Positions 12,564 through 23,677 of a stretch of 64,000 nt of DNA are shown here, one piece after another; position 1 is the stretch's first letter; each line of letters begins with the position of its first letter. Origin of the DNA: Phascolomyces articulosus (lineage: Eukaryota > Mucoromycota > Mucoromycetes > Mucorales > Lichtheimiaceae); NCBI GenBank assembly GCA_025677815.1, contig JAIXMP010000011.1, positions 124,001 through 188,000 of the forward strand, given 5' to 3'. The notes beneath the pieces are model-generated. The model did no database searches and was not told the DNA's origin. It worked only from the letters and a program-made list of their open reading frames with translations. Made by a program: the position numbers and the translations under genes.

Positions 12564-13685
12564 ATGTCTGCTGCAACGTTTAATCCTTGGTCCAGTAATT
12601 GGAGTACCAGTACTGATTCCACTCCACCACAATTTTATTATAATGACAGTTTTACTACCGCTTCTACCACCTGTAGTAGTAGTAGTTATCAAAGTGACGA
12701 CGATTTGATGCATATGAATAATAACAACGCTTTCGACCAGCATGACGATAATGCAATGTGTGGTGGTGCACAGGGACCTGGCTCAGAAGATTGGAAACAA
12801 GCTCTATTTCATGTTCGTAATCTTATGTATAGTACCACCAGCGTAGGTGTCCCTTCACCTGCCATTTATTTTGAACAAATGAATCTTTTACCTGCTAGAG
12901 GTGCCAGTTGTCTTGGTCGAGATATTGCGATACGTGAAGTCAACTTGAATACCAGTGTGTCTGATATCAGTACTTATCGTCAACAACGATCCGATAATAT
13001 TGTTTATCGTATGTTTCATTGTCGACAGTTTAATGTAGATAAATCTACCATTATTCCTTTGGGTAAAGGCATGTATATTCGTACAGAATGGCAACAACAA
13101 CTTCAACAGCAATCCCTTTTTGCTTCTTCCATGCCATCACCACAATCACCTTATTCCAATCAACAAGCACCTTTAGACGAATTTGAAAAATTATTGTATT
13201 CTCTTCAATTACCTACACAACAAAATACCTTTGTTCCTTTTAGTTATACATTTGGTGTACGATTTACGGATGCATTGGGGTATGCCAGCGATATTTTGAT
13301 TCGTGGACGACTACCTTTATGGTGCCAAACCTTGTTCTTATCTGAATGTGTCAAGCAAATGCCTATTCGACCTAATGAAACGCGTACTGGATTATTTGTA
13401 TTTGCACCCGAAGTAGCGGTCACTTTTCAATCTTTGGCTAATGCCAATACAGTGGACAATCCATTATCACCTGAATTGACCTTAGCTTATGAACGACTGG
13501 CTATGGAAATGAGTGACCCAGAATTACTGTTTGCGGATGATAGTCCAGACCTTGAGACGGAGTGGGAGGATCGTAAACAAAAAGTAATACAAAGGATGGT
13601 GTATGTTGATATTCCTGATGATTTGGCTCAAGTCTTGACGGATATGGCAACGGCGTGGGCATGTGCTCAAGGTTTTATGCTATAA
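12564..13685 (+). CDS. Uncharacterised single-exon protein (373 aa)
   Basis: One uninterrupted frame begins at ATG 12564 after a pyrimidine-rich leader and ends at TAA 13683-13685. Residues 1-70 are Ser/Thr/Asn-rich and probably disordered. From about residue 75 the sequence looks globular, with EDWKQALFHVRNLMY, a mid part DNIVYRMFHCRQFNV, then PFSYTFGVRFTDALGYASD and an acidic C-terminal third (SPDLETEWEDRKQKVIQRM). There is no signal peptide, membrane segment or motif I can name. Codon use resembles the neighbouring genes, so the frame is almost certainly real. The lack of introns stands out against the intron-rich genes around it. I assign no function. Confidence 0.85.
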   Translation: MSAATFNPWSSNWSTSTDSTPPQFYYNDSFTTASTTCSSSSYQSDDDLMHMNNNNAFDQHDDNAMCGGAQGPGSEDWKQALFHVRNLMYSTTSVGVPSPAIYFEQMNLLPARGASCLGRDIAIREVNLNTSVSDISTYRQQRSDNIVYRMFHCRQFNVDKSTIIPLGKGMYIRTEWQQQLQQQSLFASSMPSPQSPYSNQQAPLDEFEKLLYSLQLPTQQNTFVPFSYTFGVRFTDALGYASDILIRGRLPLWCQTLFLSECVKQMPIRPNETRTGLFVFAPEVAVTFQSLANANTVDNPLSPELTLAYERLAMEMSDPELLFADDSPDLETEWEDRKQKVIQRMVYVDIPDDLAQVLTDMATAWACAQGFML

Positions 13686-14356
13686 TTTTTTTTTCTTTTT
13701 TTTCTCTCTTCTTTATAACTTACATATCTTTTTTTATGCCATCATTCCTCACACACATACATGCTCGTCTAAATCATGTCTTCTTGTAAACCATATATAT
13801 ATATACGATCCCACACTTCTTTATTACGCCTTTTATTTTATTTTTCCTTTCATGTTCATGCTTATTATTATTCTATTTTTTTATGTCTTTATTTTTTTTT
13901 GTATCTAGTCATGTTTTCTTTTCTTCTTGCATCTTGTAATATTTTTGATTTTGATTTTTTTTTTCTACTTTGTTTTTTATTGCATCATACATTCACACAA
14001 ACATATATACTACACCCTTCTTTTTTTTATATATCGATAGGATATTCCTAATGTAACCCATTATTATTGATGATAAATATAATATTTAAAAATAATAATC
14101 ATTGTTGATTGTGTCATCCTGATCATATAATCATTTTGAGTCTTAAAATATTCGGGGAATCAACGGGGAGAAAAAGATATAAAAGGAAAAAATGACGCTT
14201 TGATTTTATTGAAATGTGTAGTGTAGTTGTTGTAAATATAGAAAACAAGTTGAAACAGTGATTATAATAGTAAGATCACGCTTTATAATTATTATTTGAT
14301 TTGGATCCAAAATGATGCCACGTTATATGTGTTATAACCCAGGTTTTTTTTTTTTT
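13686..14356. other. Convergent 3' intergenic region
   Basis: T-rich DNA between two convergent genes. Open frames at 13663-14051 are Phe/Leu/Tyr-rich products of T tracts and are not believed. Nothing else is visible. Confidence 0.7.
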
Positions 14357-15115
14357 TTACATACGTGAGGCTGGCGTAGGTGCCACAACCATTCCACTAT
14401 TTCCCGTTGTCATTGGAACAGCCAATGTTTGAAGTTTTCCCATATCATCCATACCTACGACATGTTTTCTATTTTTCATCATGGCGGAGACTGCTGGTGC
14501 AGATGGCTTTGGAAGAGCAATTTTTGCCATGGCAGAAGAAGGTGCTGAAGATACTGAAGCGGATGGCTGTACCGATACGATGGCGGAGGCAGAAGCCGAT
14601 GGTGCTACTGGCATATGAATCGTAGCGGGAAGTTGGATTGTTTTGATATCACCTTGATCATCCATTCCCAATACACTATGATCATGATGATTATTACTCA
14701 TATTTGGTACTCGCATCATATTATTTTGTTCGTCCTCCTCCTTCTCCTTGTCACTGATATCCACAAGCATTTTTCCATTGTTGCTGTTATTGTTGTTATT
14801 GGCAGAAGCGGATATACGATGGCTTATTTCTTGGTGTTCTTGTCGAGTGACAGAACCAGGTAACGGAACAACCATAATAGGATTAAAAAATGCTGCGGAA
14901 ACTCTAGCATGTTGTTGTTGATGATCTTGTTCTTTATTGTTCTTGATAGGGAAACCATCATGTCCAAGCTTTTGCATTGGGACAAATGCTTCGTGTTTTA
15001 ACTCCGAAAAGCTTTGAGCATGGATTATACCCGCCATTTCATCTTGAATAGGCATAGCTTGTACAACCACAAATGAAAATGCCAATACAGCAATGCATGA
15101 AACGATATGAACCAT
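14357..15115 (-). CDS. Secreted low-complexity protein with a duplicated motif
   Basis: A single open frame of 252 residues. It begins MVHIVSCIAVLAFSFVVVQA, a clear signal peptide with a cleavage site after Ala-20 or so. The mature chain is polar and low in complexity: His/Gln-rich around 65-75, an Asn run near 105-112, and Ala/Ser/Pro-rich from 170 to 215. One motif occurs twice: VLGMDDQGDIKTIQLP and VVGMDDMGKLQTLAVP, about 70 residues apart. There are no Cys pairs and no catalytic motif. It could be a wall-associated or surface protein, but no GPI-type C-terminus is visible. It diverges from the P450 gene with 744 bp between starts. Confidence 0.75.
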   Translation of the reverse strand: MVHIVSCIAVLAFSFVVVQAMPIQDEMAGIIHAQSFSELKHEAFVPMQKLGHDGFPIKNNKEQDHQQQHARVSAAFFNPIMVVPLPGSVTRQEHQEISHRISASANNNNNSNNGKMLVDISDKEKEEDEQNNMMRVPNMSNNHHDHSVLGMDDQGDIKTIQLPATIHMPVAPSASASAIVSVQPSASVSSAPSSAMAKIALPKPSAPAVSAMMKNRKHVVGMDDMGKLQTLAVPMTTGNSGMVVAPTPASRM

Positions 15116-15859
15116 GATGACTTATATTATTAAAAAGAAGTAAAATGTTTTTTTGGTATAAAGAAGAAAGAAAAAGGAACAAAAAGAGCTTTTTTTCTAA
15201 TCTGTTATAATAATATAGGAATTTTTTTTATTGGAATGATAACGAAAAGAAGTACTAGTAGTAATGTTCAAAAATTATGAATTAAATCCTTTATGTATTT
15301 TCCCGATACTATCAAGTCAAAATCATTATTCTTGTTCTTCTTTATAACATCTCGTTGCTTGGTCTAAACTATAAAAATGTTTTTTTTTCTTTTTTTTATT
15401 ATTATTCACCAAACTATAAACAATATTATTCATCCTCTTCATTGTTGACTCCTCCCTTTTTCTTCTTCATCTTCTCCCATTTTTTATTATATCACTATCG
15501 TTTCACGATGGGTATCATGATAGGATTTTATTAGAACGTGATTCTCAAAATGGTTCATTTCCGAATTGACAACAAAAAATAACAGTTTTCTCTCCACTCC
15601 TGAGGATTACAACCCCTTTTTTCCCATTGAGAAAAATGATTGGCTGATATTCATCCATGGTGAGGATCGATGATTGGTTTATTTCACGTCAATGGAGAAG
15701 TGTGTCGAAGCCAAATGACTTTATATACTTTTGACATACACTATGGTCTCTATCCTCCATAGAAATGAAAGAAACAATGAAAAAAAGGGATCGCACCTAT
15801 AAATTGAATTATTTTCTCTTGTTTCTCAAACAAGTTCATAATGCATACCTTAAAAAATC
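15116..15859 (+). promoter_or_regulatory. Divergent promoter region upstream of the P450 gene
   Basis: This 744-bp gap separates two divergent start codons. Two inverted CCAAT boxes (ATTGG) lie at 15639-15643 and 15673-15677. A TATA-like TTTATATAC lies near 15719-15727, about 135 bp before the P450 ATG. The spacing is reasonable for a CCAAT/TATA promoter driving the P450. No clear equivalent faces the secreted-protein gene. Confidence 0.5.
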
Positions 15860-16864
15860 ATGCTATCTAAAGTCTTGATCCGCTGGACAACATCCATATC
15901 CAATTTGACAACAACGAACAATCTTCTTACGAATACGACACATAATGGGCCTGGTCTACCACTAATGGGCACATTGGCCTTATTCTTTGTTTTACGTTAC
16001 TTTTATCGACGATATACATCTCCCTTGGTAAAAGTACCTTTAGCCATGGCCACCAATTTTTGGGTTGCTTATTTTGGATTGGTACCTCCACCAAATGATA
16101 AACAAGATGAATTATCAGAATTCCTGATTCGTGTGGGTCAAGATGGGGATCAAACACCTATTAGTGTTCTTTGGTCCGTTATGGGAAAACCTACCGTATT
16201 GGTCAATACGTTGCAAGGAATCAAGGATGTTTTAATTGAGGGTCAAACGAAACGTAAAGATAGCAAGGTCATGATTCAACAACATCGTCCACCTACCAAT
16301 GTGCAACGAGGTGATTTTATTCGATTGGCTCAGAATTTGGTGTTTGGTGGTCCAAATATTAATAATACCGTGGGTGAAGTAAGTTGTTGCTTGGTCTTAC
16401 TATGTGAATGCCAAAAAAAAAAAGTAAAACAATCCATGGAACTTGAGCATAACAAACATGATGGGGGAAAACCTATTTATCCATATGTGTCTGTAGGAAT
16501 GGCGCTGGCGTCGTCATGTATTGTTACCGCCCTTTCAACCTCGCCAGTTGGTACCCAATTTATTACCTTATGTATCAAACCGTGCTAAACAGTTGTTGGA
16601 TCTTTTTGGAAAACATGCAGAACAAGAAACAGCAGTGGAATTGGATGAAGTGTTTATGGATTTAACAATGGATGTCATTAATTATTATCTTTATGGTCGA
16701 AATGATTTGAATTACGATATGGTGGGTGGATGTACTAATTTAAAGGTAACATACTTGGAATAGTACGCAATAAACAAAAATAAAAGGGGAATGGGAAAGG
16801 TTGTTGCTTGGTATTGGGGGGCGTACACACGCGATGTAAAGAAAAGCTCATCGTGATGACTCGT

Positions 16865-16903
<39 letters not shown>

Positions 16904-17860
16904 ATCCATCATCATCTTGGTATGGGTTTCATGTCACCTAAAGTATGGTTACCTTTTGGTCTCAACAAGACAAATTGGGCACAACGAGATTTCCTAGCTG
17001 CACGTAAATTACTCAAAGATTTTATCAATGATTCATTGGATCGTGCTGTCAAAGAAGATCCACCCAATACTTCCTCCACGACCAAGAAAACATATCCTTC
17101 CGTTGCAGCAGCTGCCATGGCCAGTGGACACTATGAAGACCCAGATCGATTCGATCTAATCAATGACTTTTTATCCTTGACATTTGCTGGATACGATACA
17201 ACAGCACATACTTTGGCCTTTTGTTTTTCTGAATTAGCCCGTCATCCTGAAATTCAAAACAAAATTGTTGAACAAGTACGTCAAGTCCTGGGTCCTCCTC
17301 CTGTTGATCCTGCTTCCATTACAGCTGAAAAATTAGCTAGAATGCCTTATGTCACGGCTGTTTACCGAGAAACCATGCGTAAATATCCTGCGGTAGCATT
17401 GATTCCTGTTCATGTCAATCATGATACACCTGTTGATGGGACCATTGTTCCTGCTGGTGCAGAAATTTGGTGTAATGTACGTGGTATACAAATGAATCCT
17501 CGTATCTTTCCTAATCCAGATACATTTGATCCATCCCGTTGGTTGAAACCTGAAACAATAACTGAACAGCAGCAAGAGACGGATGATGGGTTTGATAAAA
17601 TGACATCTTCTTCGACCAATGGCACTACTAAGGTGGATGCAGATCATCAATATAATTTCCCGGATCTTTCATTTACATTAGGTCAACATTCTTGTTTGGG
17701 TAAAAATTTGGCTATTCTGGAACTACGTACGGTCATTGCTTGTACTATCAACCAGTATTCCTTGTCATTGAAACCAGGCACAGAGGTGAATACGAAAATT
17801 GTATTAACGACGAAACCTCGCGACGATGTATGGGTTTACTTTAAGAAACGGGAAGCATAA
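15860..17860 (+). CDS. Cytochrome P450 monooxygenase
   Basis: Three exons, 15860-16378, 16497-16745 and 16901-17860, give 575 residues in one frame. A hydrophobic N-terminal segment near residues 30-55 (GTLALFFVLRYFYRRY) is the likely ER anchor. The P450 core is complete: C-helix WRWRRH at the exon 1/2 junction, I-helix AGYDTT near 352, ExxR as ETMR near 413, and the haem loop FTLGQHSCLG with Cys near 521. Intron 2 contains a 30-bp AT microsatellite. Exon 3 opens with IHHHLGMG, so a slightly different acceptor is possible. It is a fungal microsomal P450, perhaps of the CYP509-like mucoralean group. Substrate and CYP family cannot be read from sequence alone. Confidence 0.93.
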
Positions 17861-17979
17861 TTTAAATAAATACCACAGTTGATATACATATTTATATCAT
17901 TATAATATTAATAAATTACAATTACAATATAATAAAATAGTTTTATTCTTATATTCTATAGAAAAAGTCACTTTTTTTT

Positions 17980-19204
17980 TTATTTTTCTAATAATTCTGG
18001 ATGTTCATCCCAAAATGGCTGACCGATAATATCCACAAATAAGGGTGTGGGGACAAGTTTGATCCGTTCCACAGGTTTACCCGTATTGGGTGAAATAGAA
18101 GTTACTTTGGTCTAAATAATACACGCATATGTGTCAATAAAGTCATTACAGTCATCATGCTGAATCCATCTTATATGTATTTCAAACTTACTTTTTGACG
18201 AATAATTACGGATCCTTTCTTATAAATCTCTTCAATCGTATTATAATTGATATCATGGTTGGAGAATAATATTTCATGCTTATCTTTGGAAAATGTCCCC
18301 TATAAGCCCGTATGGTTATCAGTCAAACGATCTTTCTCTTTTTATCTTTTCCCTTTATTATTTCTTTTTGTTTACCCGTAATTCCTCTTCAGCTGCTGTT
18401 TCTGTCTTTCCAGCATGAACAATGGCCCAAAATGTTGTGTTGTATAAGTTATTGATATGACCTAAAAGATGTCAAATACAAAAAAAAAAAATTGGATTAG
18501 CGAATATATATAGAAAGATGGAGTTGGGAGCAATCGTCCTACTTACAATCCACTTGTCTCCAACTCAAATAATCACGCATATTTTGATCAGACGGATAAC
18601 AAACGACACGCGAATCAAAACAAGCTGGGTACTTTAATGTGACAGTAGGGAAATATTCATGCCATCGCATTGCATAATTTGCAGCAAATAAACTTGCAAT
18701 GGTCGATGATATTTTACTTGCTCGTCTTGAGTATAAATTACATGATTTTGGAAATACGAAACTATTGATATATAGAGTATGTTATGTATGTGTTGGTGTT
18801 GGTGGTGAGTTCGTTCGTCCTGGTGAGTCATCCATACTAAAAATAAAATAAATCTCTTTTACACATGGAACGTACCTGTATTCATCACTTTGACCGTAAG
18901 CTATGACAATATCTTTAATATCCTTCATTACTTCTACTGCACAACGATTCATGAGATCAATCGCACGTCGATCATTGGGTTTTGCAAAGTCATGTTCTTG
19001 TGAAAATCTACATTCTATATTGTTAATGTACTTTTTTTTCTCTTTCCTCTGTGTCCATCGCGAAAGAGAGAATAATAATAACAATGATAAAACTTTTTTT
19101 TACCGATGGAATCCACGACCGTCAATACGAACAACAAGCCAAGTATTTGGTAATGCTTTATCTACAGTTTCAAATTCGCGAACATATTGGTATTTTGAAT
19201 TCAT
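17980..19204 (-). CDS. THG1: tRNA(His) guanylyltransferase
   Basis: Adds the G(-1) residue to the 5' end of tRNA-His, needed for histidyl-tRNA charging. Six exons, 19104-19204, 18877-19007 (18876 by codon count), 18547-18761, 18376-18461, 18192-18299 and 17980-18111, give 257 residues, close to the usual length. Signatures in order: [14 protein letters not shown] with the first metal-binding Asp, [23 protein letters not shown] with the second carboxylate, then [26 protein letters not shown] and a C-terminal [10 protein letters not shown]. The start is the Met of MNSKYQYV. Alternative frames over exon 1 are shadows. It is the left member of a run of RNA-processing genes. Confidence 0.95.
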
Positions 19205-19705
19205 ATTCGATGAAATCGACTTTAAATATGAAAGGGTGTTTTATATATTTTTTTAAGTTAAAAAAAAGTAGACACGAGAAATCACAGCTCTGTCCTGTCA
19301 AAAAAAAAAATAGGGTTCACAACAGTCAGCCAGAACAAGAAAATAAATCCATCCACCCTACTCACTCTCTCTGTTTTCTGCTCCCCTTTCCTTGTTTTCC
19401 TCTTCAATCCCTCATTTTTTTCATTATATGTTGTCATGAAGGTATGTATAAGCCAAAGTAAAATTCATATAGGAATTAAAAATGTTAATAATATTTATGT
19501 GTATTTTTTTTTATCCCCGTGTAATAAACAGCATAAATGCTAATTTTTTTTTTACAAATGAATGCGTCAAAGATGATGTGTGTTTTTGTGTATACATGTT
19601 TTTTGTAAGTTGAAGAAGGGTAAGGATGTGTGTGTTTACAGCGGTTAAAAAGAAGAAGGAAAAAAAGATGTGTAAAAAAAAGAAAATATGCAATAAAAAT
19701 TAGTT
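19205..19705. other. Intergenic region between THG1 and NOP10
   Basis: About 500 bp holding the THG1 promoter and the NOP10 3' end. It is A/T-tract rich with TG repeats near 19625. No other feature is visible. Confidence 0.6.
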
Positions 19706-20024
19706 TTAATAAGGCTTTGCGGGAGTTTGAGTAAGCAAGACCTTGTATCTCTTCTTGATGGTAATACGTTGGCGAGAGAACTTATCGTCAGGTGAGAATC
19801 GTGCTGGGTGTGCAGACTTGGTGGGAGTACCACTGGGATCGGTTTTCTATCATAAAAAGAAATGGGAGGAATTTATATCAACCACCATTGATTTCATTTA
19901 TGCCTTTTGAACCATGGCATATTCTAGAAAAATATAGCTATTACTTTATAAATTAAAAATGTTAAATTACCTTAAGGGTGTAAACACGTTCACCCTTGGG
20001 ATTCAAATAGTACATGAGATACAT
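19706..20024 (-). CDS. NOP10: H/ACA snoRNP protein NOP10
   Basis: Small core protein of H/ACA ribonucleoproteins that guide pseudouridylation, located in nucleolus and Cajal-type bodies. Two exons, 19971-20024 and 19706-19846, encode 64 residues, the usual size. It begins MYLMYYLN and carries the hallmark [18 protein letters not shown] in exon 2, then [13 protein letters not shown]. The start follows from the conserved MxLMY opening. Easy to miss because neither exon stands out as a long frame. Its ATG lies 227 bp from that of INTS9 on the other strand. Confidence 0.96.
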
Positions 20025-20251
20025 GGTGATCGATTTTATTTTTTTTTAGTATAAGAAAGCTTGAGTTGAAAGAAGAAAAAAAAAAACTGCCAAAAATCGA
20101 CTTCTTTGCAGAGGCGACAACTTTCGTGACGCGCTTTTCTTAAGTGGGATTTTTTATTTCAGCCTCTTCCAAGCAAAAATGCACTCTCTCTTTATTTCTT
20201 CTACGTGTTTATTACTTTACGAGACTCCACTGAAAAAAAAAAGAAATAATA
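20025..20251. promoter_or_regulatory. Shared divergent promoter of NOP10 and INTS9
   Basis: Only 227 bp separate the two start codons, so transcription of both genes must begin here. The interval has poly-T/poly-A tracts near 20040 and 20079, and a less AT-rich core (about 20100-20160) with CGTGACGCGC. I see no plain TATA box facing either gene. Co-regulation is an inference from geometry. Confidence 0.6.
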
Positions 20252-21853
20252 ATGAAAATCGAATGTCTAGATCGACCTGGTGGACGACCTACCACATTCC
20301 TTATTGAATTTAAAGGGAATACCATATTATTCAATTGTCCATTAGAAATCAAAACACTTTCTAAACTTACAGGGCTTGATACTTCTTCATCCACAACACC
20401 GACGCTACCCCATGGTGGCATAGGTGGTGGTGGTAATCAGCTGGATACCATATTATCACGTATTATCCATAACACCAAAGATATTCAAGAGGAAGGCACC
20501 ACTCTTTTAGATCGTTGTGATGACGGTTGTGTATTTCGTACAGTGGATTTCAGTCTGGTGGATTTGAACCAAATCGACGTTGTCTTGATTGCCAATTATG
20601 AATTGATGCTTGGATTGCCATTCTTGACTGAATATTTGGGATATAAAGGCAAGATTATTGCTACTGAACCTACTATTGAATTTGCAAGGTGTGAAATTAT
20701 TTTCTATTTTTTTTAACACAAAAAACGAAAACGAAAACGCATCAGTTATATTATTTGACATGTTGGATTATGGGGTGTTTGTGTATGCGTGTACGTTCAT
20801 TTTGAGTTCATTGGTTTCTTATTCTCTATTCTCTCTCTCTTTCTATCTCTCTATCTTATATTATCTTATATATATATATATATATACATATATACATAAA
20901 AGGCAACGTATGGAAGAATTAGTTGCATATCATGGTAGGCAAGGTTCATTTATTCCACCTGAATCAGCACTCCATTTTTCTCAAGTGGGTAGTATGAATA
21001 GACAATGCGTGGATGAACAATGGAGATCACTTTATACCCTTCGAGATATTCGACTTTGTATGCAAAAGATCAAACCTGTCAGGTTTAATGAACATTTGGT
21101 AAATAAACAGAACCTGTGAATGAAATTGATTCATATAAATATATACATTCAAAGTACAGAGAGAAAAGGTTTTAATATATGTGCAATGTGACTCATGATA
21201 TACTCAATCCATGTATAAATATGCATTTCATTAGTCACTTTACGAAACAACGACTCTGGTCCCTTATAGTTCTGGTTATGCTTTGGGTTCAGCCAATTGG
21301 AGTTTAGAAGCAACAGATCGAAAAGTAGTTCTTATATCCACCTCAAGTACTGTTGGCAATCAACATCCTGCCTTATTTGATATGACGATTATGGATAAAG
21401 CAGATGTGGTATTGGCTAGTGATGTACGAAGTGGAGAACAAAGTGATATTGAAACGATTCGCAACAAAATATTAAGTCATACAGGTAATAATAAAAAGTC
21501 ATCCGCCAGTTGAAGAAACTCCCTATCTACAATATATGCTAAATGATTACCTATTTATTAGCTTTGACATTACAAAGTCAAAAGAATGTCTTATTCCCTA
21601 TCTCCATGATGGGTAATATATTTGATATTATTGGTGATCTTGCAAGACATTTAAAATCACTTCATATGTCAATTCCCTTTTATGTGATCAGTCCTGTAGC
21701 ACGACGGAGTCTTGAATATGCAAATATTCTTGGTGAATGGTAAAATTTGATTCCATATTAAAAAACGTGGAAATCCGAGAAAATGAAAAACGGTTACAAA
21801 AAAACCTTTATATATTATGGTTGGACAATGAGAAAAAGTTTAATTTATTTCTG

Positions 21854-21884
<31 letters not shown>

Positions 21885-22805
21885 GGATGACAGCAGGACA
21901 TCAAGAAATTGTGAATATGGCGAGTAAACCTTTAGAACATGGTCAATTACAAGAAGAAAAAGAATTATTTGCCTATGATTCGTTGCAAGATGCCAATGAT
22001 ATTAAAGAACCAAGTGTATTATTTACTGGGGATTATACTTGTTTAAGTAAAGGACCTGTTGTATCGGCATTGGAACATTGGGGAAAAGATCCACGCCATG
22101 TTTGTATCATTACAGGTAAAGAGAAAAAAAAGAATGGGTTCTCTTCTTGCAGGCGCAGGATATGAGGTGGAAAACTAACGGAACCTTCGTTTTGGAAAAT
22201 TAAATATTCATTCTATGTGGTGGTTTGGGGGTGAATATTGAATAGATCCAGAAACATTGTTATCACAAGACCTTCCATCTTGTCGGATGAAAATCGTACC
22301 ATTAATACTGAATACGCGAGTTTCATTATGGGATATTAATTCCATTCTTTGTACGGCTTGTCCAATAACACCACCACCTCATATAATTATACCCGATATG
22401 TTGGGATCTGACCGTTTTAAGGAGAAATGGGAAATGGAACACCCGGAAGCCACTCAATTGCATACCGTTAATCCAGGAGAATCATTATCTATTGAATTTA
22501 AGAATAAGATGGAGATGATTGTCATTACAGAAGAGGTATACCTTGTTATTATATATCTTATAAATGCATCATCATGATCATTTTTTAATCAACCCCCTTT
22601 TGTATTATGATAGTTGGCAGCAAGGTTAATCCCCAAAGCAGCACAATTGAATGGAATGGTTTATGCAATTGCACCTGTCACTGGAGCACTTGCCATGTAC
22701 AACAATAATTATGAATTACAACCGATTACAGAACCATCTGATGAATATTTACTCAATTCAACAATATCACATCCTTCCACTAGTGCGAATAGTAATGATA
22801 CTTAA
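20252..22805 (+). CDS. INTS9: Integrator complex subunit 9 (metallo-beta-lactamase/beta-CASP fold)
   Basis: Non-catalytic partner of the INTS11 endonuclease in Integrator, which cleaves snRNA 3' ends and terminates short transcripts. Seven exons, 20252-20688, 20903-21098, 21235-21484, 21562-21739, 21886-22115, 22246-22535 and 22614-22805, give 590 residues. Recognisable blocks: DVVLIANYELMLGLPFLTEY and KGKIIATEPT (beta-lactamase part), SSGYALGSANWSLE, then VLFPISMMGNIFDII, VISPVARRSLEYANILGEW and VLFTGDYTCLSKG of the beta-CASP domain. The catalytic HxHxDH motif is absent, as expected for subunit 9. The chain ends soon after AIAPVTGALAMYNNNYELQP, so the C-terminal INTS11-binding domain of animal INTS9 seems missing. 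The cleavage factor paralogue CPSF100 is the main alternative; the blocks fit INTS9 better. Confidence 0.88.
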
Positions 22806-23677
22806 TAATAATATAGTAATCTAATCACTCTATGTACACTGATAATGGTTGTTATTGTTGTTGTTGTTTGGATATTCCTAGATGAATGATACTGATGATG
22901 ATGGATAATAGTTAATAGATGGTGAAGATGGATTGGATGAAAAAAAAGAGATAGCCACTATAATCATAAATGGGTATTTTTTTTAATAATAATATTTACT
23001 GGCTCCTCTGGACACGTGTAAAAAAAGAGATATGTAATCGTTTAAATTCACACACTTGTTTTAAAAAAATTTAATAATAATAAAAACAAACAAAGAAGAA
23101 GAATGTGGACAATGCACATTTAGATTGTATGGATAATTGACATTTATATGAAACGAGTGACATATTTATAATAATAACAGTTATTAACAATGAATAAACC
23201 CTCCTTTTGTCTAAGCAGTAAATACAGTTACAAGATCAAAAAAAATTGCACTGAATCTCCCCCCAACCTTTGCCTCCTTTTATTATATTTAGTTTCTGCT
23301 CCTCAAATATCAAACATCACACCATATGGTATTGATCCAAATATGGCAAACACATTGGGATTTACTAAAGCATATCATCAATTAGTACCAGTAGTAACAG
23401 TAATCAAACCTTCATTATCATCCTCCATCGTTCGTTGTTTTTTTTATATTTTTACTAAAGAAAAGAAAAATTCATCATAATAATTCATCATTTCTTTTCT
23501 TTCTCTCCTTAACTTTTTCAATTACATTCACTTTTTTCCCTTTTCTAAGTACAACTACTTCTCTTTCTCTCCCTTTCTTTTTTTTTTATTTTCGTTCATA
23601 TTGCTTCCCTTTCCGTTCATTTAAAACCCCCGTTTCATTTCACTTTTTTCATATATACATAAACAAGTCATGTTACA
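22806..23677. other. Intergenic region between INTS9 and the coiled-coil gene
   Basis: Mostly low-complexity DNA. A frame at 23190-23480 contains a coding-like stretch (QISNITPYGIDPNMANTLGF) after a possible acceptor near 23290, but no partner exon or family similarity is visible. The promoter of the next gene, with TTTC-rich tracts at 23500-23640, lies here. Confidence 0.4.

Noticed and set aside
23190..23480. Possible small gene between INTS9 and the coiled-coil gene
   Set aside because: One short plausible stretch only; no start/acceptor combination or homologue supports it.
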